From contig NW_015622543.1 of NCBI RefSeq assembly GCF_000835495.1, positions 4,824,619-4,888,618 on the forward strand: a stretch of DNA of 64,000 nucleotides, in the 5' to 3' direction. Below are positions 55,622 through 64,000 of this stretch, one piece after another (within the stretch, counting starts at the first letter, position 1; every line of letters starts with the position of its first letter). The position numbers and the translations under genes are program-made. This DNA is from Cladophialophora immunda (Eukaryota > Ascomycota > Eurotiomycetes > Chaetothyriales > Herpotrichiellaceae). A model generated the notes under the pieces. It had not been told where the DNA came from, searched no databases, and was given only the letters and a program-made list of their open reading frames with translations.

Positions 55622-57111
55622 CAAACGGCCTGCGGCTCGGCCCCGATGCCGTTCTGCCTGGCGTCCTCCTGCATCTTCTGCTGCTCCTTCTCCGGCACCA
55701 GCGGCAGGTTGGTGTAGATGGTGCGCTTGTTGGCGAGGCCGTCGGCGGTCAGGCTCTGGCCGTCCGCGCCGGCGACGGCGACGTTCTTGTGCACGTGGCC
55801 GTTGATGACGATGGCGTGCAGCTTGGACGTGTCCTGGAAGACCTCGATGTCGGCGAGCGGGTCGCCGTCCACGAGGATCACGTCGGCGTAGTAGCCCGGG
55901 GCGACCTTGCCCAGCTCCTCCGGGTGGCCCATGATCTCGCCGCCCAGCGCCGTTGCGGCCATCAGGCTCTCCTTGGGCGTGTAGCCGAACAGGTTGACAA
56001 AGTGCGCCAGGTCGCGCGCGTACGTGCCGTGCGGCGCCCACGCGAAGCCGTAGTCGCCGCCGGGCAGCACGCGGACGCCGCGCCGGTGCAGCTCGCGCAT
56101 CGCCTTGCACGCCTTGTCCACTTCCTCCACTAGCCCTTTCTTCTTGGCCATCTCCGGCGTCATCCCGTACGGTATCGCATCGCCCGAGCATGTATTGTAG
56201 GGGAAGTTGATGGCCGGGGCGACGAAGACGCGGTCCTTCAGGGCCTCCAGCATGTTCAGCCCTTCTTCGTCCGCAAAAGACGCGTGGTATACCACGTCCA
56301 CGCCCGTCTGGCAGCAGAGCTTCACGGAGGCGGCCGACCGAGCGTGTGCGCAGACTCTCTTCCCTCGGTTGTGGGCTTCTTCCACCGCCGCTCTCGTCTC
56401 CTTCAGCGTGAAGTATGTTTCCGTGGCGCCCATGGTAGGATGTACATAGTCACCGGTCATGCTCAGCTTGATGTTGTCAGCTCCGACTTCGATAAAATGG
56501 CGGACCGTCTTGCGCATCGCATCCTCTCCGTCAGCATAGTGGCTTATACTCGGGATGATTGCTCCGCCGGTGGTGGTGATCTCCTGGCAGTTGGCCAACG
56601 TCCGGGGGCCGGGAATCATGCCGGATTTGATTGCTTGCTTGATGACAATATCTAGACGTTCTTGTGCCGAAGCCGCGCCGAAGCACATCGTGTAGCCACA
56701 GTCGATGTAGGTCTTTGCGGATTCGGCCGTGTGTAAGACGTGCTCTTCCAGACCGAGACTGGTCAGCCCGTCCAGGGTCGGCGAATTATTCCAGCTCAGA
56801 TGGGTATGCGCGTCGCAGAGACCCGACATGAGCGTCTTGGTGCCATTGCCGTCGATGACGAGTGTGTCGTCGTCAGGAGTAAAATTGACCTTGCCGACCT
56901 CTTTGATACGTTCTCCCTCGATCAGCACGTCCCCGGAGTACATGTCTGCCCCCGTTGAATCGAAGATGTTGACATTCTTGAACAAGATCTTGCCCTTGTC
57001 CCCCACCTTGTGGTTGTCGATGGTGATGTCTGCCGGAGTGGGCTTGTACGGGGGTAAGTCTGCGAGGAGATCCCCTACGCCGTTCGACGGTGTGTTACCG
57101 ATGGAGCCCAT
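55621..57111 (-). CDS. metal-dependent amidohydrolase
   Basis: Single exon, 496 residues. The protein belongs to the amidohydrolase superfamily (imidazolonepropionase / Xaa-Pro dipeptidase-like branch), TIM-barrel hydrolases of C-N bonds. Seen: N-terminal beta-sandwich segment KILFKNVNIFDSTGADMYSGDVLIEGERI; metal-binding HxH in MSGLCDAHTHL (His102, His104); candidate carboxylated Lys in GADNIKLSMTGD; metal His in KRVCAHARSA and DVVYHASFADEEG; the final Asp in LPGGDYGFAW; and closing VAPGYYADVILVDGDPLADI. No signal peptide, so probably cytosolic. The gene shares a divergent promoter with a dehydrogenase. By eye the 3' third (55621 to about 56180) is far richer in G/C at third positions than the 5' part. 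The substrate cannot be told. Confidence 0.93.
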   Translation of the reverse strand: MGSIGNTPSNGVGDLLADLPPYKPTPADITIDNHKVGDKGKILFKNVNIFDSTGADMYSGDVLIEGERIKEVGKVNFTPDDDTLVIDGNGTKTLMSGLCDAHTHLSWNNSPTLDGLTSLGLEEHVLHTAESAKTYIDCGYTMCFGAASAQERLDIVIKQAIKSGMIPGPRTLANCQEITTTGGAIIPSISHYADGEDAMRKTVRHFIEVGADNIKLSMTGDYVHPTMGATETYFTLKETRAAVEEAHNRGKRVCAHARSAASVKLCCQTGVDVVYHASFADEEGLNMLEALKDRVFVAPAINFPYNTCSGDAIPYGMTPEMAKKKGLVEEVDKACKAMRELHRRGVRVLPGGDYGFAWAPHGTYARDLAHFVNLFGYTPKESLMAATALGGEIMGHPEELGKVAPGYYADVILVDGDPLADIEVFQDTSKLHAIVINGHVHKNVAVAGADGQSLTADGLANKRTIYTNLPLVPEKEQQKMQEDARQNGIGAEPQAV

Positions 57112-57632
57112 CCTGGAAGCAAAGCGTGTGCTGCCCTCAACTCAAACTTGTATTGATGCGACGGAGGAACATTCAACAAAGGTACAGTCCTGTAGTTTTA
57201 CAGTCAGTGAAAGGGCCTTTGGTCAAGCAATATACACCTCAAAGGAGGGATCTTTCCAGCGATTTGTATTGCATGTGGAAAAGCTTCTTACGGATTGTCA
57301 CGCTTCATTGAGATCGACGTGCGGAGACCCCGCTCGAAACAAGCACAGACCATAGCGGGAGGATGCCGTCGAGAAAGCATGTAAGGGTGGTGTTGAAGTC
57401 GTGGCGATCACTTGGGCAAGCGGAAACGGTGAGATGCCGGCACGTTGACGGATGGAGGTGCTGTTGCGCCTCGAGTCGACAAGATATCAGTGCGAGATCT
57501 TGGCGATAAGGCTCTTTTATATTCTTTCACGAGTGAACTAGATTGTCTTTTCATAGCATAGCAAGGACGCTGCTAACCCCGACCAAGCCGACCTTTTTCC
57601 CCGGCCAACTTGAGCAGCACCCGTTCTTCACC
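57112..57632. promoter_or_regulatory. divergent promoter region, amidohydrolase / dehydrogenase
   Basis: 521 bases between diverging start codons. CGGAAACGG at 57421-57429 is a direct CGG pair, the half-site type bound by Zn2Cys6 factors, and CCGG follows at 57437. An AT-rich TTTTATATTC lies near 57508-57520, upstream of the dehydrogenase. All are weak single-site observations. Confidence 0.45.
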
Positions 57633-58658
57633 ATGGCAGAAAACAACATGTCCTTCGGGTTCATTGGACTTGGAAACATGGGCTCCATGATGAGCCACAA
57701 CCTGGCATCGTACGCCCAGTCCAAAGGCCTCCCCAAGGTGCAGATATGGAATCGGACACGGAGCAAGAGCGAGGCTGTCGCTGCGAACAGCCACTGCGAG
57801 CCCACAGACTCCATCCCCAGCCTGGTCCAGAAATGCAATATCATCCATACTTGCCTGGCCAATGACGAGGTGGCCCTCTCGGTCTATCGCGAGATCCTTC
57901 AGGCCCGTAAACATGGATTGATCCTGGTCGACCACTCAACCCTGTTCCCTACCACCTCGACCACTCTGGAGAAGGAGGCTCGAGACGCCGGTGCTTCATT
58001 CATGTCTTGCCCCGTATTCGGACCGCCTGCTGCCGCGAAGAGTGCCGGGCTGTTGATAGTCCTTTCCGGCACGGACGAAGCGAGGCAGACGGTCAAGTCG
58101 TACATTGTCCCTACCCTCGGCAAAGGCGTGATCGACTGCGGCGAAGACACCTCCAAGGGTGCTCTCCTGAAGATCCTAGGGAACAACTGTATCCTGGGCA
58201 CGATTGAACTGCTGTCTGAGAGCTTCACTCTGGCCGAAAAGACCGGCTTCGACACCGCCGTCTTTTACGAATTTATCCGTAAGCGGTCATCTGTTTTGAT
58301 AGTGAGTCGGAGCAGTAACTGACGTGTCATTCCAGAGCAATGGTTTCCGGCAGCAGCTTGGGTCAACTATGGCAAAAAGATCCGCGACGGTGCATTCAGT
58401 GGCAAAACAGGCTTTACCCTGCCTGGAGGAATGAAGGATGCGGCGTACATTCGTCGTCTTGGAGCCGAGACGTCAACCCCAACGCCCATCATTGACCAGG
58501 CCTGGAATCATTTGACCACCGCTAAAGCCATTGGAGGAGAATCACTGGATTGGAGCGCCTGTGCCGCTGGGATGCGGGTAACTGCTGGGTTGAAACCCTT
58601 CAAGGGCGAGGATTTTTCTTTGCAAGGGGACCACGCCAATGGAGTGAATGGGAAATAA
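57633..58658 (+). CDS. NAD(P)-binding beta-hydroxyacid dehydrogenase (3-hydroxyisobutyrate/6-phosphogluconate type)
   Basis: Two exons, 57633-58278 and 58336-58658 (57-nt intron), encode 322 residues. The start at 57633 has an ideal context (TTCACCATGGC). The Rossmann motif FGFIGLGNMGSMMSHNL occupies residues 9-25. Substrate-binding VDHSTLFPTTS and the MSCPVFGPPAAAKSAGLLIVLSG segment follow (relatives have DAPVSGG). The catalytic Lys is K180 in SKGALLKILGNNCILG. The junction gives FYEFIQQWFPAAAWVNYGKKI. Enzymes of this family oxidise 3-hydroxyacids; the changed loop (CPVFGPPAA) warns against naming 3-hydroxyisobutyrate as substrate. No mitochondrial presequence. The stop is only 58 bases from the converging alpha/beta hydrolase stop. 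Confidence 0.92.
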
Positions 58659-58716
58659 GACGACGAGTTGGGCTGGGTGTTATAGAAAGACTCTATATTC
58701 AGTATTAAGCGTGTCT

Positions 58717-59578
58717 CTATGAGAAGGTGCTCTTGATGATCTCGACCGACTTTTGCGTGGCTTCGAGCATATGCCAGTGTCCTACACTTTCGAGGACGGT
58801 CTGCTTCGCATTCGAACCGAGATTCTTGGTGGTTGCCTCACCAGCTGCAACTGTGGACACTTTGTCTTCGTTGCCTGACACAACCGCCACTGACGCCTTG
58901 ATGCGGTCCCAAGCAGCAGCCTGACTCTTGGCCAATGCCTCACAGGCCAGAGCGTACCCTGCTGGATCTTGCCTGGTCAGCATTTCACGGGCTAGTGCAA
59001 CCTCGCCTCTCTTTGACTTGTACGACTCGGCTGCAAAGGCATTCCCGACCACGGTGTCGGCGATTCCCACCATTCCATTCTCCCGCACGGCTTTGGCACG
59101 GCCTCCCAATGCTTGCTGGCCGGCTTCAGGAGGTGGGCTGACTGGGCCGAACAAGACCAGGCTCTTGACCTGATCAGGGACTTTGGCTGCGAGATGTAAA
59201 GCAATCAAGCCACCTAATGAATGTCCGACGACGTTGACATCCTTCAACTTCAATTCATCCATCACAGCTGAGAAAGGGGGGTTAGTTACCATCCCCTAAC
59301 ACCCATGTGAAGGAGCTTTCATACGTACCCAGACAATCTCCTACATAGGAGTCGATGCTAGTAGTCGCTGGCGTAGAACTTCGGCCGTGACCAGACCAAT
59401 CAAAGCGGACAATATTATAGTCTTGGAGATCGGGGATAAGAGGCTGGAAGGCGTTCGTCGTCCCACCTAGCCCATGAATGAATAAGATCGCAGGCCCACT
59501 GGAGTTTCCCTCGGTCTCATAGAACAACTTGCTGTCGTTCGAGGAGATGTAGCCGTGGGTGGACAGTTTGGATGCCAT
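58717..59578 (-). CDS. alpha/beta hydrolase
   Basis: Two exons, 59329-59578 and 58717-59267 (61-nt intron, GTACGT...TCTCAG), encode 266 residues. The oxyanion-hole motif FIHGLGGT is at 34-40, RFDWSGHGRSS follows, and the nucleophile Ser100 lies in VVGHSLGGLIALHLA just after the junction (DCLAVMDELK). The catalytic His is probably in ESVGHWHMLEATQ near the end, and an acid in VVSGNEDKVST. It resembles 3-oxoadipate enol-lactonase-like and haloperoxidase-like hydrolases. Cytosolic, no signal peptide. Substrate unknown. With the neighbouring amidohydrolase and dehydrogenase it could belong to one catabolic set (inference). Confidence 0.92.
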
Positions 59579-59932
59579 GGTGTCGACAGTGTGTGTTCGA
59601 TGAGAGCAAGCAAGAAGAGTGTATGATTGCATATATCGTCTGCCTTTATGGATCGTACGGGTTTTGAATGCTTGGATGAGCGCATAGATGGATGTAGTGG
59701 CTGTGAGCGGACGGATGCCGCACTTGGCCGCATTGAATCATGCTTGTTGGCTCCACTGCGAAGATCCCTCTCTTCTCCGCGATTCTCCGCCCAACTGACG
59801 GTGAATACACCGACGAAAAGAACCATAGAAAGATCAAGGACCAATCTCAGAGACCACCTCTGGCTCCCTCTGCGTCAATATGACGAATGTAATCTCCCAC
59901 AGCCTTGTGCTTACCATGTCCATTTCCGCGCG
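59579..59932. promoter_or_regulatory. alpha/beta hydrolase upstream region
   Basis: 354 bases between the hydrolase start and the stop of the next minus-strand gene. A CGGACGG string lies near 59708-59714. No gene seen. Confidence 0.45.
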
Positions 59933-60664
59933 CTAGTCGAAGTTGTCAAATAACGCCCCGACATATGCGCTGTAAGTCTTGATTGCTTCAAAGCCGGTCG
60001 CTTCAGCACCTCGGCCCTTGATGCGTACTTCTGGCGCTCGCATTTGTTTCCGGACTGCTGGCCTGGTTGCTACCGCTGAGGAGGCTGCTTTCTTGACGTG
60101 TTCGATGATAACAGGTGCTCCTTCTGCCTCCAAAGGCATATCTTGTGTATCGGCCACTTCAAAGACCGCCGACAACTGAAACTTCGACACGTCTTCAAAT
60201 GTCGCAAACTGCTCGAGTTCAGGCTGCACTGGCTGTTTTCTCGACATGGAACCACACATTTCCCACAGTTCGCGTCCGAGGTCATCGTCGCCCACTGAGG
60301 TCCAGCCCAACAGAGTGACGCCGCAGAGTAAATTCTCCCGTTGCAGCTGGTGGAAGAGGCGAAACGCACTTTCACAAGAAGCACGTGAGCGGTTTTCATC
60401 TAGTTGGAAGGCTATTGCGATGTTTGCTAGTTCGGGATCCCGACCATGCTTCCAGATGTGTATGTTGCCCGCATTGTCTTGCTGAGATACGCAGTTAGCA
60501 CGGCGAAGAGGCCACAAGCTTTCCCAACTCACGACAAAGTCCAGTCTGGCAGCCGCGGCAAATAGCCTTAATGCCTTTCTCAACGCCGTATTAAGGCCCT
60601 TTGCGTATTCAGGCTTGTCATACGCGTTGCGCAGTCTCTCCAGCGTCAATTCGAGGTCCGACAT
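59933..60664 (-). CDS. hypothetical protein, 226 residues
   Basis: Two exons, 60533-60664 and 59933-60481. The 51-nt intron has perfect signals (GTGAGT, GCTAAC, CTCAG), and its length is a multiple of three with no stop, so retained transcripts would code 17 more residues. Splicing gives LRLFAAAARLDFVQDNAGNIHIWKHGRD. The N-terminal half is helical (MSDLELTLERLRNAYDKPEYAKGLNTALRKALRLFAAAARL), and the middle reads RASCESAFRLFHQLQRENLLCGVTLLGW. The C-terminal half has VIIEHVKKAASSAVATRPAVRKQ and ends FEAIKTYSAYVGALFDNFD. No signal peptide or membrane span. I do not recognise the family. Confidence 0.72.
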   Translation of the reverse strand: MSDLELTLERLRNAYDKPEYAKGLNTALRKALRLFAAAARLDFVVSWESLWPLRRANCVSQQDNAGNIHIWKHGRDPELANIAIAFQLDENRSRASCESAFRLFHQLQRENLLCGVTLLGWTSVGDDDLGRELWEMCGSMSRKQPVQPELEQFATFEDVSKFQLSAVFEVADTQDMPLEAEGAPVIIEHVKKAASSAVATRPAVRKQMRAPEVRIKGRGAEATGFEAIKTYSAYVGALFDNFD

Positions 60665-61147
60665 TTCTGTAGAACTTCTTGTGGTCCTTGTCGTCAACGG
60701 TGTGAATAGGATTGGCAGAGTCTGGCCATATTTAGCCGTAGCTCAACCACGTTCACTCTAGACAGTGAGTAACATGTGACGAGCTCTCCAGCGGCCTACA
60801 GTTGAAGGCCTCTAGCACTCACACCATCCCCGAGTCGGAGAGATGCCGGGCCTGATCGACTGCAAACTTGTCGCATTCAAGAGGCACAACCCCGCATTTC
60901 CCCGCCTCTGCTTACGCGATGCGACGTCACGAGGCTGAAGCCCCTAATCTCCACCGAGGCATGACTCGATCAGCCCAACAGCCCTAGTCTTTAGGCCGAA
61001 TCGGTGTGGCTCGGTGCTATTTGACTCGGTGACAGCGCCCGGAGCAAGGTCCGTGTGTGTCCATGCCTGCGCAATGCTCAGTCGTCTTGATAAGCCCATA
61101 TTACCACCGTCCTGCATCGCAATGATCCCGGTATTACCGTTGTGAGC
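60665..61147. promoter_or_regulatory. divergent promoter region, hypothetical protein / Zn2Cys6 factor
   Basis: 483 bases between diverging start codons; no TATA box or clear CGG pair seen, and no gene. Confidence 0.5.
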
Positions 61148-63673
61148 ATGGTGGAGTCCAAGTCGGACACGGCAAGTCTGCGGTCCAAGAAGAAGCAGCG
61201 AGCCCAGCAGGCACGGAGATACGGGTTCGCCTGCTCCAACTGCAGGAGGAAGAAGGCCCGATGCAATGGAGCGACGCCGGCCTGCGACAAGTGCGTTGCA
61301 TCTCGGGAGATGTGCGAATATGACCGGTGAGTCCTGCACTGCACGCAGAAGCGATCACTGCTAACTGGGCATTGCCATGAAGAGGACCTTCAGTAGCATA
61401 TGCCGCATCTCTCGAGAAACGGCTCAAAGCATTCGAAGAAAGATTCGAGAAGCTCCGTCACAGTAGCACTGTCGAAGAGCGCGATGCTCTGATTCAGGAG
61501 CCATTTGAGGATGTCAAGCCAGAGCGGGCGCGAGCTCCTTCAGCTCTCATGGCAGGGCCGGAAAGGCAACAACATGAGATCCAGGAGCCGGAAGCGCTGT
61601 CATCCCCGTCTCCCGCTGCACAGAACGAGCCGCCTGACGAGACTTCCATAGGTGCAGATGGCCGCATCTGCTTTTACGGCAAGACCAGTCATTACCACGT
61701 CGACCCGCAGGATGATGGCAAAGGCGAAGACCTGCTGCCTGAAGCCGACGAGCAGCTGGTGCTGAACATGGGAGTGTCGACCGCTTCAACCATCTATACC
61801 ACGCCCGAACTCAATCTTTTTGTCGACACCCCTGCAGTGCCGCAACTCCTCTCCGAGATATCTAGTGAGTTGCTGGATCATTTCCTGGATGCGTACTGGT
61901 GTTGGTCACACCACCTACACCTGGTGCTGAACAAGCGCTTGTTTTTGCGTGCGTGGCAAGTCCCTCCGGGCGACGAGCTAATACTGACGAGATACAGGCG
62001 ATTTATACACCTCCGGCCCTTCTGTGACTCCTTTCCTGGTGAGCGCTGTTCTCGCGCAAGCAGCCCGATATTCCACCAGGCCCGAAGCATCTCGCTTAGG
62101 GGATCATTTTGCCGCTCGAGCTTTGCACTTACTTCCCAATGACATCGACAAGGGCAGCTCTATCCCCACCATCCAAGGCTTGCTCATCCTTTCAGCCCGA
62201 GAATGCGCCTGTGGAAGAATCTCCCAGGGCTGGCTCTACTCTGGTATGGCGTTTCGGATGATGCGTGATCTCGGCATCCACATTGAACCCAGGAAGATGG
62301 GATATCTTTCGCGCCAATTTTCGGAAGAAGATGTTGCCCTGCGGCAGCAAGTGTTCTGGAGCTGTTTCACCTGGGACAAGACCATGAGTCTTTGTTTGGG
62401 CAGAGCGCCTATTATCCATGACACAATCGATGTGCCGTCCAGAGAAAGCCTGCTCGACGGTGCCGAGACGGACGAAGAGCAATGGATTCCGGTCCTCGGC
62501 AAAGAGACAGAGTCGACGACGAGCTTTATCGAGCAGAGGTCTCTTGGAAGTGCTCGATTTGCTGCATATTGCAGGCTGTGCACAATCGTCGATGGTGTGC
62601 TGGACGGCCTTTACTGCCGGCCTCACCAATCCAAGCAGGACCATCTCCTTGCGTTTCTCGATACCACGGTCGGGAAGCTGGAACAGTGGTCAACCAGTCT
62701 TCCTCCTGGTCTCTTTATCTCCCCGGATAGTAGGGTCTTTCTCTGCCCACCGATCCATATTTTACTCCTCAATCTGACGTACCACGCCACAATGATCCTC
62801 CTGTGTCGGCCGTACCGGAACATCTCCCCCAGAGCAAAGGGGTTGTGCACTAAAGCGGCACAAATGATCGATACGCTCTTCACACTGCATGTTCGGCGGT
62901 TTGGGTTCCGGTTCATCACATACCTCCAAACATATACCATGTTTGTGGCATGCACAGTCAATGTCTTGGATTTGAAGGAAAACGAGTCCAACAGTCGAGA
63001 TGTAGTGAATGGAACGAACAACATGGAGGAATGTCTCGCTCTGGCACAGGAAGCAAGTGTAAGATTGAACTTTGGCCTTGAGGTCTTGCGACAGGCAGGT
63101 GCCACGCCATCGGCGGCTAGGTGTGCGGCGGTCATTGTACAGCTGCTTCGACAATGGTCAAACAAGCAGGTGAACTCGGAGGTGCACAATCAACGACCAC
63201 GCCGGCGTTCTGAGCATCTCTCTTCGCCACGTCCGAGACGACAATCGAGCATATGCCTGGCAGAAGCTGGGAATGGCGCACATGAGCCAGTGAGCGACCC
63301 AGCACAGCACCGGCAGGGCTTTCAGCACGATGCACACTTTCGAACAGATCTGATGTCGATGTCGACCCAGAGCGATGCCAATGAGAACATGCTATTTCCT
63401 GTGGTCAGGTCGACTCCAGCGTATTCTGAAGCACATGGGCAGATGCTGGACACGCAGTCGCCCCCTAACCTCTCTAACCCCATGAATCTGGGGTTCGGCG
63501 GCAGCGGTGGTCTTCAGCCACTTCCGTCGAACAGCAGTCCCTACCCCAACGCGCACATACCAAGCTTTGCAAATTCGGGCATCGAGACTCCGATGCGGTG
63601 GCTGCCTGACAATATGCAAGATGACGGAAGCTGGATGTTGATGATGGATTTCGGTGATGCTACTGGCTTGTAG
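61148..63673 (+). CDS. Zn2Cys6 fungal transcription factor
   Basis: Three exons, 61148-61326, 61383-61948 and 61998-63673, encode 806 residues; introns are 56 and 49 nt. After a basic start the zinc cluster reads C29-x2-C32-x6-C39-x6-C46-x2-C49-x6-C56 (FACSNCRRKKARC...), preceded by many Lys/Arg. The first junction gives EYDRGPSVAYAASLEKRLKAFEERFEKLR, the linker and coiled-coil dimer helix. The second gives KRLFLRDLYTSGPSVTPFLVSAVLAQAARYS, the start of the fungal-specific regulatory domain (Fungal_trans), with GWLYSGMAFRMMRDLGIH and QQVFWSCFTWDKTMSLCLGRAP. The C-terminus is Ser/Pro/Asn-rich, ending DNMQDDGSWMLMMDFGDATGL, a likely acidic-hydrophobic activation region. A further small intron near 63170 cannot be excluded. 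Target genes are unknown; the adjacent hydrolase/dehydrogenase set is the natural guess. Confidence 0.93.
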
Positions 63674-64000
63674 GCTCAGGGAAATCTATCGCTGACGGCA
63701 GGCACGAAACGGGAGGTTCTTGTCCGTGCTATGTTAGTAGAGATGGCAGACGAACTTGTTGAAGAGTATAGACTCGTACAAGCGGCAATCAGTCGTGCTT
63801 GCTTTGTGCATGTCCGTTTCTCGCTGTGCAATGAGGCAGGCCCTCCTCCGATGGCAGCTTGAGACTCAAGGATTGATCACACATGGTCAGCACACAGTGG
63901 ATCAGCGTACATGTTACCTTTCTTTCCGCCTGAACGTCAATCCGCATAGCCAGGCGAAGAGGACTGAGCTGGGGCACGGTGTAGGAGGCCAACCTGAATA
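63674..64000. other. right window end, 3' of the Zn2Cys6 gene
   Basis: 327 bases. The first part should be the 3' untranslated end. At 63900-63992 the minus strand reads an open segment (PQLSPLRLAMRIDVQAERK) followed by GTAACA, which might be an exon of a gene entering from the right; too short to call. Confidence 0.35.

Noticed and set aside
55085..56191. 368-codon minus-strand frame, Arg-rich
   Set aside because: Its first half is the amidohydrolase read in another frame (GC-rich shadow) and the rest crosses the A tract into untranslated DNA.
63789..63992. Possible exon of a minus-strand gene entering from the right edge
   Set aside because: Only about 30 codons with one weak donor; nothing recognisable.
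1..64000. tRNA, rRNA, CRISPR or transposon features
   Set aside because: No tRNA T-arm with matching stem, no rRNA-like sequence, no regular spacer arrays, no transposase or reverse-transcriptase motifs seen in any frame.

Overview
The window is nuclear DNA of a filamentous ascomycete (Pezizomycotina). Genes lie on both strands about every 2-2.5 kb. Introns are short (46-130 nt, mostly about 50), with GT...AG ends and CTAAC/CTGAC-like branch sites. The gene families (HAK potassium transporter, Zn2Cys6 regulator, GH17 glucanase, GPI-anchored Ser/Thr-rich wall protein, class II DAHP synthase) are typical of moulds. I cannot fix the class; Eurotiomycetes/Chaetothyriales or Dothideomycetes is only a guess from gene style. 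I see no tRNA, rRNA, transposon, CRISPR or prokaryotic-type operon.

Layout. 1-428 holds the 5' part of a Pro/Gln/Ser-rich protein on the minus strand, cut by the window edge. 429-6159 is an unusually long stretch with no convincing gene, perhaps its leader and promoter. 6160-16292: SMP-30/gluconolactonase, HYPK-like NatA partner, class II DAHP synthase and a 1726-residue BRCT protein. 16751-26092: GH17 glucanase, cytochrome b5-acyl-CoA dehydrogenase fusion, kelch-BTB protein (Ral2-like) and 1-Cys peroxiredoxin. 26965-36638: ankyrin protein, small Cys/His protein, GMC oxidoreductase, mitochondrial EF-G and an O-methyltransferase. 36773-48388: HAK potassium transporter, Sac1 phosphoinositide phosphatase, Rab5 GTPase, Rtc5-type TLDc protein and folylpolyglutamate synthase. 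48705-54894: kelch-repeat membrane protein and GPI-anchored repeat protein. 55621-63673: amidohydrolase, 3-hydroxyisobutyrate-dehydrogenase-like enzyme, alpha/beta hydrolase, an unknown protein and a Zn2Cys6 factor.

How the genes relate. Most are unrelated housekeeping or surface genes. Sac1, Rab5 and Rtc5 act on endomembranes; the GH17 enzyme, the kelch membrane protein and the GPI protein act at the cell surface. The right end (55.6-63.7 kb) is the only stretch that could be a functional cluster: two hydrolases and a dehydrogenase near a pathway-type regulator, two of them sharing one promoter. I found no clearly new system. The best leads are the gene desert at the left, the 12-nt and 20-nt exons inside essential motifs, the intronless amidohydrolase with a genomic A-tract at its stop codon, and repeat-bearing surface proteins.

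Spliced models were built by hand from splice signals and conserved motifs; exon coordinates are in each entry.
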